A stretch of DNA of 64,000 nt from assembly GCF_030812335.1 (NCBI RefSeq), contig NZ_JAUSSN010000012.1, positions 62,001 to 126,000 of the forward strand. The letters run 5' to 3'. The position numbers and the translations under genes are program-made. Within the stretch, counting starts at the first letter, position 1; the number at the start of each line of letters is the position of its first letter. Positions 8,121-16,200 of this stretch are shown here, piece after piece. The DNA comes from Pseudarthrobacter oxydans. Its GTDB lineage: Bacteria; Actinomycetota; Actinomycetes; Actinomycetales; Micrococcaceae. The notes under the pieces were generated by a model, which did not search any database, was not told where the DNA came from, and saw only the letters and a list, made by a program, of their open reading frames with translations.

Positions 8121-9314
8121 ATGCGCACCTTCGGCGTGGAGGAAGAACTGCTGATAGTGGACCCCGAAACGGGGATGCTGCTTGCCCTCGCCGATGTCAT
8201 GCTGCCCAGCCTGGTCCCGCCCAAGCGGGACGCGGGCCCGGTTGACCCGGCAAAGCTGCATGACGTCGGGGTGGGCACCGATTTCAGTTACGAACTCAAA
8301 CTGGAACAGATCGAAACCCAGACGCGGCCGTGCCTGGACTACACCGAACTGCTCAGGCAGCTCAATGAGGGCCGGGCCCTCGCGGACCGCGCCGCCCGGG
8401 TGCACGGCGGCCGCGTCGCCGCCCTCGCCACCTCGCCGCACGGCTCCGCCACGCACCTGACGCCGAACCAGCGCTATCTGACGATGCAGCAGCGCTTCGG
8501 ACTCACGGTCCGGAACCAGCTGACCTGCGGCCTGCACGTCCATACCTTCGTGGAGTCTCCGGAGGAAGGCGTGGCCGTGATGGACCGGATCCGCGACAAG
8601 CTCGCGGTGCTGATCGCGCTCAGCGCGAACTCCCCCTACTGGAACGGCGCGGAGACCGGGTTCGAAAGCTACCGCACACAGGCATGGAACCGCTGGCCGG
8701 GGTCCGGTCCCACGATGATCTTCGGCAGCCTGCCGGTCTACCGGCGGGTGGTGACCCGGCTGATCGAAAGCGGCGTCCTGATGGATGAAGGGATGATCTA
8801 CTTCGACGCGCGGCTGTGCCGGCAGCATCCCACCGTGGAGATCCGGGTCGCCGATGTCTGCCTGCGCGCCGAGGACGCGGCGCTGATCGCCGTGCTGGTG
8901 CGGGCGCTCGTCGAGTCGGCATCCCGGGAATGGAACGACGGCGTCGATCCCGCCCCGGTGCCGACGCTCCTGCTGCGGATGGCCGCCTGGCAGGCCAGCA
9001 ACTGCGGCCTCGGCGGGCAGCTGCTCGACTTCGGAACCTTCACCCCGGCCCCCGCCGCGGAGGTGGTCCACGCGCTGGTGGACTTTGTGGCCCCCGTGCT
9101 GGAGGAGCAGGGTGAGCTGGACCTGGTGCGGGCCGGCGTCGGCCGGATCCTGGCGGAGGGCACCGGGTCGCAGCTGCAGCGGGAGCCGTTCCACGCCGGC
9201 GGGCTCGCCGCCGTTGTCGAACGGGCCGTCGAGGTGACCACCCGGGGAACCGTTACCGGGGACCCGGCGGACCAGGGCTCCTCCCTGGGCCGGGTCCGCC
9301 GCGGCCGGCCCTGA
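8121..9314 (+). CDS. ybdK: YbdK-type carboxylate-amine ligase (glutamate-cysteine ligase family 2)
   Basis: Member of the GCS2 family of weak glutamate-cysteine ligase-like carboxylate-amine ligases, 397 residues, soluble. The N-terminal FGVEEELLIVDPETG and the middle CGLHVHTFVESPEEGV with the downstream NSPYWNGAETGFESYRTQAWNRWP region (positions about 165-205) are hallmark motifs of the ATP-grasp-like GCS2 fold. Actinobacteria use mycothiol rather than glutathione, so the true acceptor is unknown. ATG 8121 follows a CAATAGAGAC leader without a strong ribosome site. The gene converges with metZ, only 15 bases apart. Confidence 0.88.
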   Translation: MRTFGVEEELLIVDPETGMLLALADVMLPSLVPPKRDAGPVDPAKLHDVGVGTDFSYELKLEQIETQTRPCLDYTELLRQLNEGRALADRAARVHGGRVAALATSPHGSATHLTPNQRYLTMQQRFGLTVRNQLTCGLHVHTFVESPEEGVAVMDRIRDKLAVLIALSANSPYWNGAETGFESYRTQAWNRWPGSGPTMIFGSLPVYRRVVTRLIESGVLMDEGMIYFDARLCRQHPTVEIRVADVCLRAEDAALIAVLVRALVESASREWNDGVDPAPVPTLLLRMAAWQASNCGLGGQLLDFGTFTPAPAAEVVHALVDFVAPVLEEQGELDLVRAGVGRILAEGTGSQLQREPFHAGGLAAVVERAVEVTTRGTVTGDPADQGSSLGRVRRGRP

Positions 9315-9329
9315 CGGCGGACCGGAGCC

Positions 9330-10538
9330 CTAGACCTGCTTGAGCGCCTGGCCGAGGTCGCGGGTCAGGTCCTCGAGGTCCTCGAGACCCACCGAGAGGC
9401 GCACGACGCCGTCGGTGAGCCCGATCGCCGCCCGGCCCTCGGGCCCCATGGCGCGGTGCGTTGTGGTGGAGGGGTGGGTGATGAGCGATTTGGAATCGCC
9501 CAGGTTGTTGGAGATGTCGATGATCCGCAGCGCATCGAGCAGCGCGAACGCCGCTTCCTTCGCCGAACGCCCGGCGGACGGGGAGAGCTCGAAGGTCAGC
9601 ACGGTGCCGCCGGCCTTCATCTGCCGGGCGGCCAGCTCGTACTGCGGGTGGGACGGCAGGAGCGGGTACCTGACCCAGCTGACCGCGGGCTGCTCCTCAA
9701 GCCATTCGGCCAGCCGCAGCGCGGACGCAGAGGAGTGGTTCACCCGCAGGGCCATGGTCTCCAGCCCCTTGGTCAGCACCCAGGCGTTGAACGCGGAGAG
9801 CGCCGGGCCGGTGTGGCGCATGAGCTGCTTGACCGGTCCCTCGATGAACTCCTTGGTGCCCAGGATCGCGCCGCCGAGCACCCGGCCCTGACCGTCGATG
9901 TGCTTGGTCCCCGAATACACGACCACGTCCGCGCCGAGCTCCCCGCAGCGCTGCAGCAGGGGGGTGGCAAAGACGTTGTCGACGACGACTGTAGCCCCGG
10001 CGGCGTGCGCCAGGTCGCTCACGGCGGCGATGTCCACGATTTCCTGCATCGGGTTCGACGGTGATTCGAAGAAGACCGCCGTCGTCGGTTCGGACAGCGC
10101 GGACCGCCACTGCTCCAGGTCCGGGCCGTCCACAAAGACCGTCTCGACGCCCCAGCGGGGAAGGATTTCGTTGAGGATCACGAAGCAGGACCCGAACAGC
10201 GAACGGGCCGCGACGACCCGGTCGCCGGCGGCCAGCAGGGCCCCGAGGGCAGTGAAGACCGCGGACATGCCCGAGGCGGTGGCGAAGCAGGCCTCCGTGC
10301 CTTCGAGCAGCCGGAGCCGTTCCTGGAAGGTGGCCACCGAGGGGTTGCCGTAGCGGGAATAGACGAAGCGCTCGTCCTCGCCGGTGAACGCACGCTCCGC
10401 GGCGGCCGCGGATTCGTACACGAAGCCGGAGTTCAGGAAGATCGGTTCGGACGTTTCCTGGAAGCCTGTGCGGTCGAGTCCGCCGCGGACGGCCTGGGTG
10501 TCGGCGCTCCAGCCGGTGGCGTCAGGGTTGAAGGTCAC
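9330..10538 (-). CDS. metZ: O-succinylhomoserine sulfhydrylase
   Basis: PLP-dependent Cys/Met metabolism enzyme, 402 residues, that makes homocysteine from an O-acylhomoserine and sulfide. The PLP lysine is in SGTKHIDGQGR (about 207-217), with the family-typical SRYGNPSVATFQERL near residue 60 and SLFGSCF near 115. The length and the HIDGQGRVLGG motif favour MetZ over MetB or MetC. The start is GTG 10538, directly next to the stop of the rhodanese gene. The operon order (DUF1737-like, rhodanese, metZ) under a SAM riboswitch indicates repression by methionine surplus. Confidence 0.92.
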   Translation of the reverse strand: MTFNPDATGWSADTQAVRGGLDRTGFQETSEPIFLNSGFVYESAAAAERAFTGEDERFVYSRYGNPSVATFQERLRLLEGTEACFATASGMSAVFTALGALLAAGDRVVAARSLFGSCFVILNEILPRWGVETVFVDGPDLEQWRSALSEPTTAVFFESPSNPMQEIVDIAAVSDLAHAAGATVVVDNVFATPLLQRCGELGADVVVYSGTKHIDGQGRVLGGAILGTKEFIEGPVKQLMRHTGPALSAFNAWVLTKGLETMALRVNHSSASALRLAEWLEEQPAVSWVRYPLLPSHPQYELAARQMKAGGTVLTFELSPSAGRSAKEAAFALLDALRIIDISNNLGDSKSLITHPSTTTHRAMGPEGRAAIGLTDGVVRLSVGLEDLEDLTRDLGQALKQV

Positions 10539-10961
10539 TTAGTGCTTTCCGACGTTGGTGGTGGGCAGGCCGCGGTTTTTCCAGCCGTTGACGGTGCGTT
10601 CACCGTAGCGGTCCGGCTCGCCTTCGAAGCCCTCAAGGACGTTGTAGGAGATGAACCCGGCCTCCGTTGCGGCGATCGCCGCGGCGATGGACCGGGCGCC
10701 CGAACGGCACAGGAAGACCAGTTCGGTGCTTCCGCCGTCGGGGGCCTGTTGTTTCAGCTGTTCTATGAAGCGCGAATTTGGGATGCCGCCGGCCATGTTC
10801 CACTGGATGAAGAGCGGGTCATTGCGCGTTCCGCCCGCCGGCTTGGTGTCCGGGACGCCGATGTGGGCCCATTCGCCCGCGGTGCGGACGTCCACCAGGA
10901 TGGCGCCGTCCTCCAGCTTGGCCCAGGCCTCGTGCGGGCTGAGGTCCCCGGCGTAACTCAC
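10539..10961 (-). CDS. Rhodanese-like sulfurtransferase
   Basis: Single-domain rhodanese, 140 residues. The active-site loop is FLCRSGARS (catalytic Cys in CRSGAR), and the opening ILVDVRTAGEWAHIG is the usual CH2A motif. An insertion around GTRNDPLFIQWNM is common in Met-operon rhodaneses. It may supply persulfide sulfur for the sulfhydrylase step, which is inferred from its place between a SAM riboswitch and metZ. GTG 10961 overlaps the upstream stop (GTGA), so translation is coupled. Confidence 0.88.
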   Translation of the reverse strand: MSYAGDLSPHEAWAKLEDGAILVDVRTAGEWAHIGVPDTKPAGGTRNDPLFIQWNMAGGIPNSRFIEQLKQQAPDGGSTELVFLCRSGARSIAAAIAATEAGFISYNVLEGFEGEPDRYGERTVNGWKNRGLPTTNVGKH

Positions 10962-11266
10962 GCGTGGCCCTCGCCGTCGAACTCGAGGTCATCCACGGCA
11001 TTGGCGACGGCGGCATCCGCGCTGGCGATCGCCGCCGGCAGCACCACGGCCTGCGCCACAATGACGGTGCTGCCGTTGAACGTGGCGGACGGGCTGCCGT
11101 GCAGCACGTAGCCCTCGGCGAGGGCGGTCGAGACACGCTCGCAGAAGGCGCGGTCATCGGGGCCGGTGAACAGGCGGAACGCCAGTCTCTCCTCGGCGGC
11201 ACCGGGGACAGCGGGGGTCGGGGCGGGGGCTGTTTCGGGGACAGCGGGGGCGGACGCGTCAGGCAC
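10958..11266 (-). CDS. DUF1737-like small protein
   Basis: A 102-residue protein with a Pro/Ala-rich N-terminus (residues 1-30) and a C-terminal module (about 32-85) whose ALAEGYVLHGSPSATFNGSTVIVAQAVVLP resembles the DUF1737 domain (seen as residues about 55-80). Function is unknown. I choose GTG 11266, which has a clear AAGGAG ribosome site; a longer frame to 11332 would run into the riboswitch. It is the first gene of the SAM-riboswitch operon, so a role linked to sulfur or methionine supply is likely but unproven. Confidence 0.72.
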   Translation of the reverse strand: MPDASAPAVPETAPAPTPAVPGAAEERLAFRLFTGPDDRAFCERVSTALAEGYVLHGSPSATFNGSTVIVAQAVVLPAAIASADAAVANAVDDLEFDGEGHA

Positions 11267-11304
11267 GACGGATCTCCTTCTTTCACGCTTGCAGCTCGAA
11301 TGGT

Positions 11305-11400
11305 CGATATGCCGAGTATTCACCTGAGGCACCCCGCCGCGAAAGGGAGGGTTGCCGACCGGCCAGTCAGGGCTTGGCGCCGGTTCTCATTACTCACCAA
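11305..11400 (-). promoter_or_regulatory. SAM-IV-type riboswitch
   Basis: On the minus strand the leader contains, in order, AATGAGAACCGGCGCCAAGCC, CTGACTGGCCGGTCGGCAACCCTCC and GGCGGGGTGCCTCAGGTGAA (described from 11392 down to 11317; key conserved blocks are CGCCAAGCCC, CGGCAACCCTCC and GCGGGGTGCC-CAGGTGA). These match the actinobacterial SAM-IV (SAM-I-related) aptamer. It ends about 40-50 bases before the GTG of the first gene, so it controls the DUF1737-rhodanese-metZ operon, normally switching it off when S-adenosylmethionine is high. Confidence 0.88.
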
Positions 11401-11467
11401 AAAACGTAACACCTGCGGCCCCGGCCCGCACCGCCGCCGCCGTCATGTTAAGTAACGCTCCTCCAAA

Positions 11468-11530
11468 CAACGCGGGGTCAGATACGGCCCATCCGGGGGT
11501 CCCGAATGGGCCGTATCTGACCCCGCGTTG
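11468..11530. repeat. Long intergenic inverted repeat (25-bp perfect arms)
   Basis: Arms 11468-11492 and 11506-11530 are perfect inverted copies of each other (outer part CAACGCGGGGTCAGATACGG), with a 13-base loop that holds a small GGG/CCC stem. It lies just after the aminotransferase gene (minus strand) and before the SAM riboswitch promoter. TTGTTTGG follows on the minus strand and TTGCTTTCTT on the plus strand, so it could act as a terminator, but the perfect 25-bp stem is much longer than needed. Its outer arm is shared with 8021-8077. Confidence 0.85.
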
Positions 11531-11552
11531 CTTTCTTGGGGGGGCGGGGCGG

Positions 11553-12515
11553 CTACTCGATCGTGGCGTACAGCGCGTTGAGCTCCGCGGTGAGCTGCCG
11601 GCGCAGCTCCGGGGTGCCGATTTCCTTGCCGTCGATGTGGTTGACGGGCGCCAGCAGCCGGATGCTGGAGATCAGCCACACGGCGTCGGCGTCGTACAGG
11701 TCGCGGGGCTCCAGCGGGCCGTAGCCCAGCTCCCAGCCGGCGGCCTTCGCTGCAGTGAACAAGGCGCCCTGCGAGGTGCCGGGCAGGATCCCGCTGTCGA
11801 GCTGGGGCGTGATGAGCCGCCGGACGGTGCGGACCCCGCCGGCGCCGTCGTCGGTGGTTTCCACGTGCGCGAGCAGCACGGTCGACGTCGGACCCTCCAG
11901 GACCCGGCCGTCCGCGGAGGTGAAGATGACGTCGTCCGCGCCCTGGGCATGCGCGTAGCGCAGCGCGGCCATGTTAACGGCGTAGGACAGGGTCTTGGCG
12001 CCCAGCAGCAGCCACGGGGCCCGCTCCCCGATGTCGCTGTCGTAGCCGCGGTCCAGCAGGATGACGTCGATCCCGGTGTCGCGCTGGCGCCTCCCGGCGG
12101 GTCCGGGGGCGGAGGCCTGGACCCAGCAGGTGGGCCCGGGCGCACCTTCGACGCCGCGGGTCACGAGGAGCTTGACCACAAGTTCGTCGTCCCCGACGGT
12201 TTCGGCGCCCGGCACGTGCCGGCGCCGGTATTCGCTGATCGCCGTCGCGATGGCCCGGCGCCAGGTTTCCTCCGCCGGGATGTCCAGCTCCAGCAGCCGG
12301 GCGGACCCGGCCAGCCGGTTCAGGTGCGCCTGGAGCTTGCGGGGCTGCCCGCCCACGGCCAGCAGCGACTCGAAGACCCCGTCGCCGCGGGTGGCGCCCT
12401 GGTCCGTCGCCATCAGCTGCGGCTTCGTGGCATCGGCCAGCCGGCCGCCGTCGAACGCCGGATCCAGGAAGACCAGCACCGGGACAGGGGCAGGGGCGGC
12501 AGCAGGAGAAGTCAT
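11553..12515 (-). CDS. pabC: Class IV aminotransferase, 4-amino-4-deoxychorismate lyase-like
   Basis: A 320-residue fold-type IV PLP enzyme related to aminodeoxychorismate lyase, branched-chain and D-amino-acid aminotransferases. The N-terminal TDQGATRGDGVFESL is the usual class IV opening, and the active-site region includes LLLGAKTLSYAVNMAAL, where the lysine in GAKTLSY should carry PLP. The product-side motif FTSADGRVLEGPTSTVLL is typical. A folate (pabC) role is supported by the PabB fusion gene 1.6 kb away on the same strand, but a general aminotransferase cannot be excluded. ATG 12515. Confidence 0.78.
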   Translation of the reverse strand: MTSPAAAPAPVPVLVFLDPAFDGGRLADATKPQLMATDQGATRGDGVFESLLAVGGQPRKLQAHLNRLAGSARLLELDIPAEETWRRAIATAISEYRRRHVPGAETVGDDELVVKLLVTRGVEGAPGPTCWVQASAPGPAGRRQRDTGIDVILLDRGYDSDIGERAPWLLLGAKTLSYAVNMAALRYAHAQGADDVIFTSADGRVLEGPTSTVLLAHVETTDDGAGGVRTVRRLITPQLDSGILPGTSQGALFTAAKAAGWELGYGPLEPRDLYDADAVWLISSIRLLAPVNHIDGKEIGTPELRRQLTAELNALYATIE

Positions 12516-12608
12516 GGCTTCAGCTTAGTGCGGCGGGCTGCGGGATAAGATTTGACGGTTGCCCGTTCCGGAACTGTTCCGCGGGTCTGGAACTTGAGGG
12601 GTTCGTCT

Positions 12609-14084
12609 GTGTTGTGGCCTTTTTCCCTGGCGGAATCCCTGCCGTCCTGGGTACTCCTGATCCTCACCGTGGTTGACCTCGCCATCCGGGTGCTGGCCCT
12701 GGGCATCATCCCCGGAAACCGGCGCCCGACCACGGCCATGGCCTGGCTCCTGATCATCTTCTTCGTCCCCGCCGTGGGCCTGGTCCTCTTCCTGCTCTTC
12801 GGCAACTTCCGGCTCTCCCGCAAGCGCCGGGCGCAGCAGGACGCCGTGAACACCCGGGTACGCGCCGGCACCTCCGATCTGGCGATGCTGGAAAGCGGCT
12901 ACGAGGGCCCGGAATGGGTGTCCTCCGCGGCGGAACTGAACAAGACACTGGGCTCGCTGCCGATGGTGGACGGCAACCGCGTGGACCTCCTGCCCGGCTA
13001 CCCGGACTCGATCAAGGCGATGGCCGCCGCCGTCCGGGACGCCAAGGAATTCGTCAACGCCGAGTTCTACATCCTGAGCTCGGACCACGTCACGGACGAG
13101 CTGTTGACCGCGATGGAGGACGCCGCCGAACGCGGCGTCGAAGTCCGCCTCCTGTTCGACCACCTGGGGACCCTGCGGATCAAGGGCTACAGCAGGCTGA
13201 TCGCCCGGCTCAAGGCCAGCAAGATCCGCTGGCGGCCCATGCTGCCGCTGAACCCGCTGCAGGGGCAGTGGCGCCGTCCGGACCTGCGCAACCACCGCAA
13301 AATCATGGTGATCGACGGCGAAATTGCCTTCACCGGCTCGCAGAACCTGATCGAGCCCTCCTACAACAACCCGCGGCACCGCAAGATGGGCCGCGAATGG
13401 GTCGAGCTGATGGCGTCCCTGCGCGGGCCGATCGTCACCACGCTCAACGTCGTCTTCGCCACGGACTGGCTCAGCGAAACCGACGAATCCCTCGAGGACC
13501 AGCTCGCGCACCGGCCCGAGCTGCACGCCGGGCACGTCACGGCCCAGGTGGTGCCCAGCGGCCCCGGCTTCATCACCGAAAACAACCTGCGGCTCTTCAA
13601 CACGCTGATCTACTCGGCGCAGCGCAAGATCTCGATCTGCAGCCCGTATTTCGTCCCCGATGATTCGCTGCTGTACGCGGTGACGACGGCGGCGCAGCGC
13701 GGCGTCGACGTCGAGCTCTTCGTCTCGGAAAAGGGTGACCAGTTCCTGGTCCACCACGCCCAGCAGTCCTACTACGAGGCGCTACTGGAGGCAGGGGTGC
13801 GGATCTACCTGTACAAAGCCCCGTTCGTGCTGCACGCCAAGCACTTCACGATCGACAACGAGGTGGCGGTGCTGGGTTCCAGCAACATGGACATGCGCTC
13901 CTTCTCGCTGAACCTCGAGGTCTCGGTGATGCTCCTGGGGGAGGACATCGTGCAGCGGATCAGCGCCGTGGAGGACACCTACCGGGACATTTCGCGCGAG
14001 TTGACGCTGGAGGACTGGATGAAGCGGCCGATGGGGGTCAAATACGTGGACAACGTCGCCCGGCTGACGGCGACGCTGCAGTAG
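12609..14084 (+). CDS. cls: Cardiolipin synthase
   Basis: Phospholipase D-superfamily cardiolipin synthase, 491 residues, membrane-anchored. Two N-terminal hydrophobic helices (about 8-28 and 38-60) precede two PLD domains. The HKD motifs are NHRKIMVIDG with TGSQN (about 225-245) and LHAKHFTIDN with GSSNMDMRS (about 405-435). The start is GTG 12609, eight bases after GAGGGG; frames that begin upstream lack a ribosome site. It is divergent from the pabC-like gene. A GC-rich hairpin (14110-14142) lies between its stop and the convergent pabB gene. Confidence 0.93.
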   Translation: MLWPFSLAESLPSWVLLILTVVDLAIRVLALGIIPGNRRPTTAMAWLLIIFFVPAVGLVLFLLFGNFRLSRKRRAQQDAVNTRVRAGTSDLAMLESGYEGPEWVSSAAELNKTLGSLPMVDGNRVDLLPGYPDSIKAMAAAVRDAKEFVNAEFYILSSDHVTDELLTAMEDAAERGVEVRLLFDHLGTLRIKGYSRLIARLKASKIRWRPMLPLNPLQGQWRRPDLRNHRKIMVIDGEIAFTGSQNLIEPSYNNPRHRKMGREWVELMASLRGPIVTTLNVVFATDWLSETDESLEDQLAHRPELHAGHVTAQVVPSGPGFITENNLRLFNTLIYSAQRKISICSPYFVPDDSLLYAVTTAAQRGVDVELFVSEKGDQFLVHHAQQSYYEALLEAGVRIYLYKAPFVLHAKHFTIDNEVAVLGSSNMDMRSFSLNLEVSVMLLGEDIVQRISAVEDTYRDISRELTLEDWMKRPMGVKYVDNVARLTATLQ

Positions 14085-14151
14085 CCGGCTTCGCGCAGAT
14101 GCCCGGCGACCGCCGCCCGCATGTGCCGCGCGGTTGCGGCGGGGCGGGCAG

Positions 14152-16200
14152 TCAGCCGGCCGGGAACTCCGCGCCGAGCGCCGAGAGGACCCCGAAGGCC
14201 TTGGTCCGGATCTCCTCGTACTCCTCCTGCGGCGAGGAATCCGCGGTGATCGCGCCGCCGACGCCGAGGCTGAGTCCGGTGCCGCCTCCGGGCAGTTCCG
14301 TGAGCACGAGGGTGCGGATCGCGACCGCCAGGTCGGTGGCGCCGTTGAGCGAGAAGTACCCGATCGCGCCGGAGTACACCCCCCGCGGGGCGCCCTCGAG
14401 CCGGTCCAGGATGCCCATGGTGCTGACCTTGGGGGCGCCGGTCATCGAGCCGGCCGGGAAGCAGGCCGCCACGGCCTCGGCCCGCGGCATCCCGGGCCGC
14501 AGCCGGGCATCGATGGTGCTCACCATCTGGTGGACCGTGGCGTAGCTTTCGATCGCACAGAGCCGGCTGACCGACACCGAGCCGGGCACGGCGAAGTGGC
14601 TGAGGTCGTTGCGCAGCAGGTCCACAATCATGATGTTCTCGGCGCGGTCCTTCGGGGAGGACTCCAGCTCATGCCGCAGCAGCGCGTCCCGGGCCGGGTC
14701 CGCGTCCCGGTGCCGGGTGCCCTTGATCGGCTCGGCGCGCATGCTGCCCTCGGCCGTGATGCGCAGGAAACGCTCCGGCGAGGTGCTCGCCACGGTGAGG
14801 TCCCCGAACCGCAGGTAGCTCGCGAACGGCGCGGGATTCCTCCGGCGCAGCGCCAGATAGGCCTGCCGGGGGTCCAGGGCGGCGGGGAGTTCCGCTGCCA
14901 GCGCGGTGGTCAGGCAGACCTCGTAGGTGTTGCCCTCGGTGATCTCGTGCTGGGCCCGGGTGATTTTGGATTTGTAGGAGACCTCCGAGTCCCGTGCGGC
15001 GAAGTCCGGGCCGGGGGCGGACGGTTCGGCGGCGCCGCTGCCGCCGCTGGCGGCCGCTCCCGCCGGCGCTGAGCATGCCTCGGTAGCGGCGCGGGCCGTT
15101 TCCAGCCAGCCGCCGGCGTCCGCGGTGTCCAGTGCCAGCAGCCAGACCGTGCCGTCCACATGGTCCAGCACCACCGCGCGGCCGGCGAACAGCAGGCAGG
15201 CGTCGGGGGAGCCGGCCGTGACGTCGCTGCCGCCGGTCTCGCGTTTGAGCTCGTAGCCGAGGTAGCCCAGCCAGCCCAGGGTGAACTCGCAGGGGTAGCC
15301 GGCCGGGGCGCGGAGGTCAGGGCGGCCCCAGACCCCGTCGAGCCAGCGGAAGAACGGCCCCTCGGTCCGGACGCTGGCGTTGCCGACGCTGACGCGGGTG
15401 GTGCCCGAACTGTGCCGGACCGACTGGCCGAGCGGGCCGCCGTCGTCCGCCAGGATGCTGAAGCGGCTCCGTTCCGCCGCGGCGCTGCCGTCCGGTGCGA
15501 GGGACGAGTCGAGCCAGACGGCGTTGGCGGAGCGGCCGAACAGGGAGCCGAAGAGCCGGGCCGGGTCCGGGGCCGCGTCGATCCGTTCGGCGCGGAGCTG
15601 CAGGCCGCGGCGGGCGCCAAGCTCGGGGACGAGGGTCGGGGCAAGCGCAGGCAGGTATTGGAGCGCCTGCAGCACCTCCGCGGGAGCGGCACCGTCGGCG
15701 AGATTGAGCACGCGGATATCGGCGCGGGCGGGAACGTCGTCCCCGGCCAGCCATGCCTGCTCCTGTGCGGCCCACTCATCCCAGTAGGGTTCGTAGCTGT
15801 CGCCGTCGCGGGCCAGGGCCCTGCTGCGCCGGTCGTGTTCGGGCGAATCGGCCCAGACAACGGCGCCGAGGAACGGGCGGGCGGCTTCCGCGGCGGCGCC
15901 TACCCCTTCCACCAGGACGATTTCGGCCGGCTGGGTCGTGCGCGTGGCGCCGTCGTAGTGCGCGTTCCAGTCCCAGCTGACCCATTCGGCCGGATCACCG
16001 CGGTGCAGCGGGGCCAGGACGGTCGAGACGTAGCGTTCAATACCGGCCGCGAGGCCGTTCCAGCCGGGGTAGATGTCCTCCAGATGGAAGAGGGAAACCT
16101 TGTGGTGTTCGCGGAGCCGTGCCGCCAGTTCGATCGCCAGGGTGGTCTTGCCTGCGCCGGAGCGTCCGTCGATGGCGATGATGACGGGTGCGGGACTCAT
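14152..16200 (-). CDS. pabB: P-loop (uridine-kinase-like) domain fused to aminodeoxychorismate synthase component I
   Basis: A 682-residue fusion. Residues about 1-200 are a P-loop kinase-like domain (Walker A DGRSGAGKTT, then FHLEDIYPGWNGL as in uridine kinases). Residues about 215-682 are a chorismate-binding PabB with STSPERFLRI, PIKGTRHR, RAENIMIVDLLRND, FPAGSMTGAPK and YSGAIGYFSLNG. The PIKGT lysine separates PABA synthase from anthranilate synthase. Linker regions are Ala/Pro/Gly-rich (about 395-420). ATG 16200 overlaps the stop of the phosphatase gene by four bases. No glutamine amidotransferase (PabA) is present in the window. The job of the kinase domain is unknown. Confidence 0.88.
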   Translation of the reverse strand: MSPAPVIIAIDGRSGAGKTTLAIELAARLREHHKVSLFHLEDIYPGWNGLAAGIERYVSTVLAPLHRGDPAEWVSWDWNAHYDGATRTTQPAEIVLVEGVGAAAEAARPFLGAVVWADSPEHDRRSRALARDGDSYEPYWDEWAAQEQAWLAGDDVPARADIRVLNLADGAAPAEVLQALQYLPALAPTLVPELGARRGLQLRAERIDAAPDPARLFGSLFGRSANAVWLDSSLAPDGSAAAERSRFSILADDGGPLGQSVRHSSGTTRVSVGNASVRTEGPFFRWLDGVWGRPDLRAPAGYPCEFTLGWLGYLGYELKRETGGSDVTAGSPDACLLFAGRAVVLDHVDGTVWLLALDTADAGGWLETARAATEACSAPAGAAASGGSGAAEPSAPGPDFAARDSEVSYKSKITRAQHEITEGNTYEVCLTTALAAELPAALDPRQAYLALRRRNPAPFASYLRFGDLTVASTSPERFLRITAEGSMRAEPIKGTRHRDADPARDALLRHELESSPKDRAENIMIVDLLRNDLSHFAVPGSVSVSRLCAIESYATVHQMVSTIDARLRPGMPRAEAVAACFPAGSMTGAPKVSTMGILDRLEGAPRGVYSGAIGYFSLNGATDLAVAIRTLVLTELPGGGTGLSLGVGGAITADSSPQEEYEEIRTKAFGVLSALGAEFPAG

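Noticed and set aside
8021..11530. Palindromes considered as CRISPR repeats
   Set aside because: They are single units with perfect internal symmetry and no spacer array; no cas genes are in the window.
14110..14142. GC-rich hairpin between the convergent cls and pabB genes as a terminator
   Set aside because: The 7-bp stem has a 19-base loop and no T-run; such pairings are common by chance at this GC content, so it is only mentioned with cls.
14152..16200. Chorismate-binding fusion considered as anthranilate synthase TrpE
   Set aside because: The PIKGT lysine and the nearby pabC-like gene favour PABA synthase.
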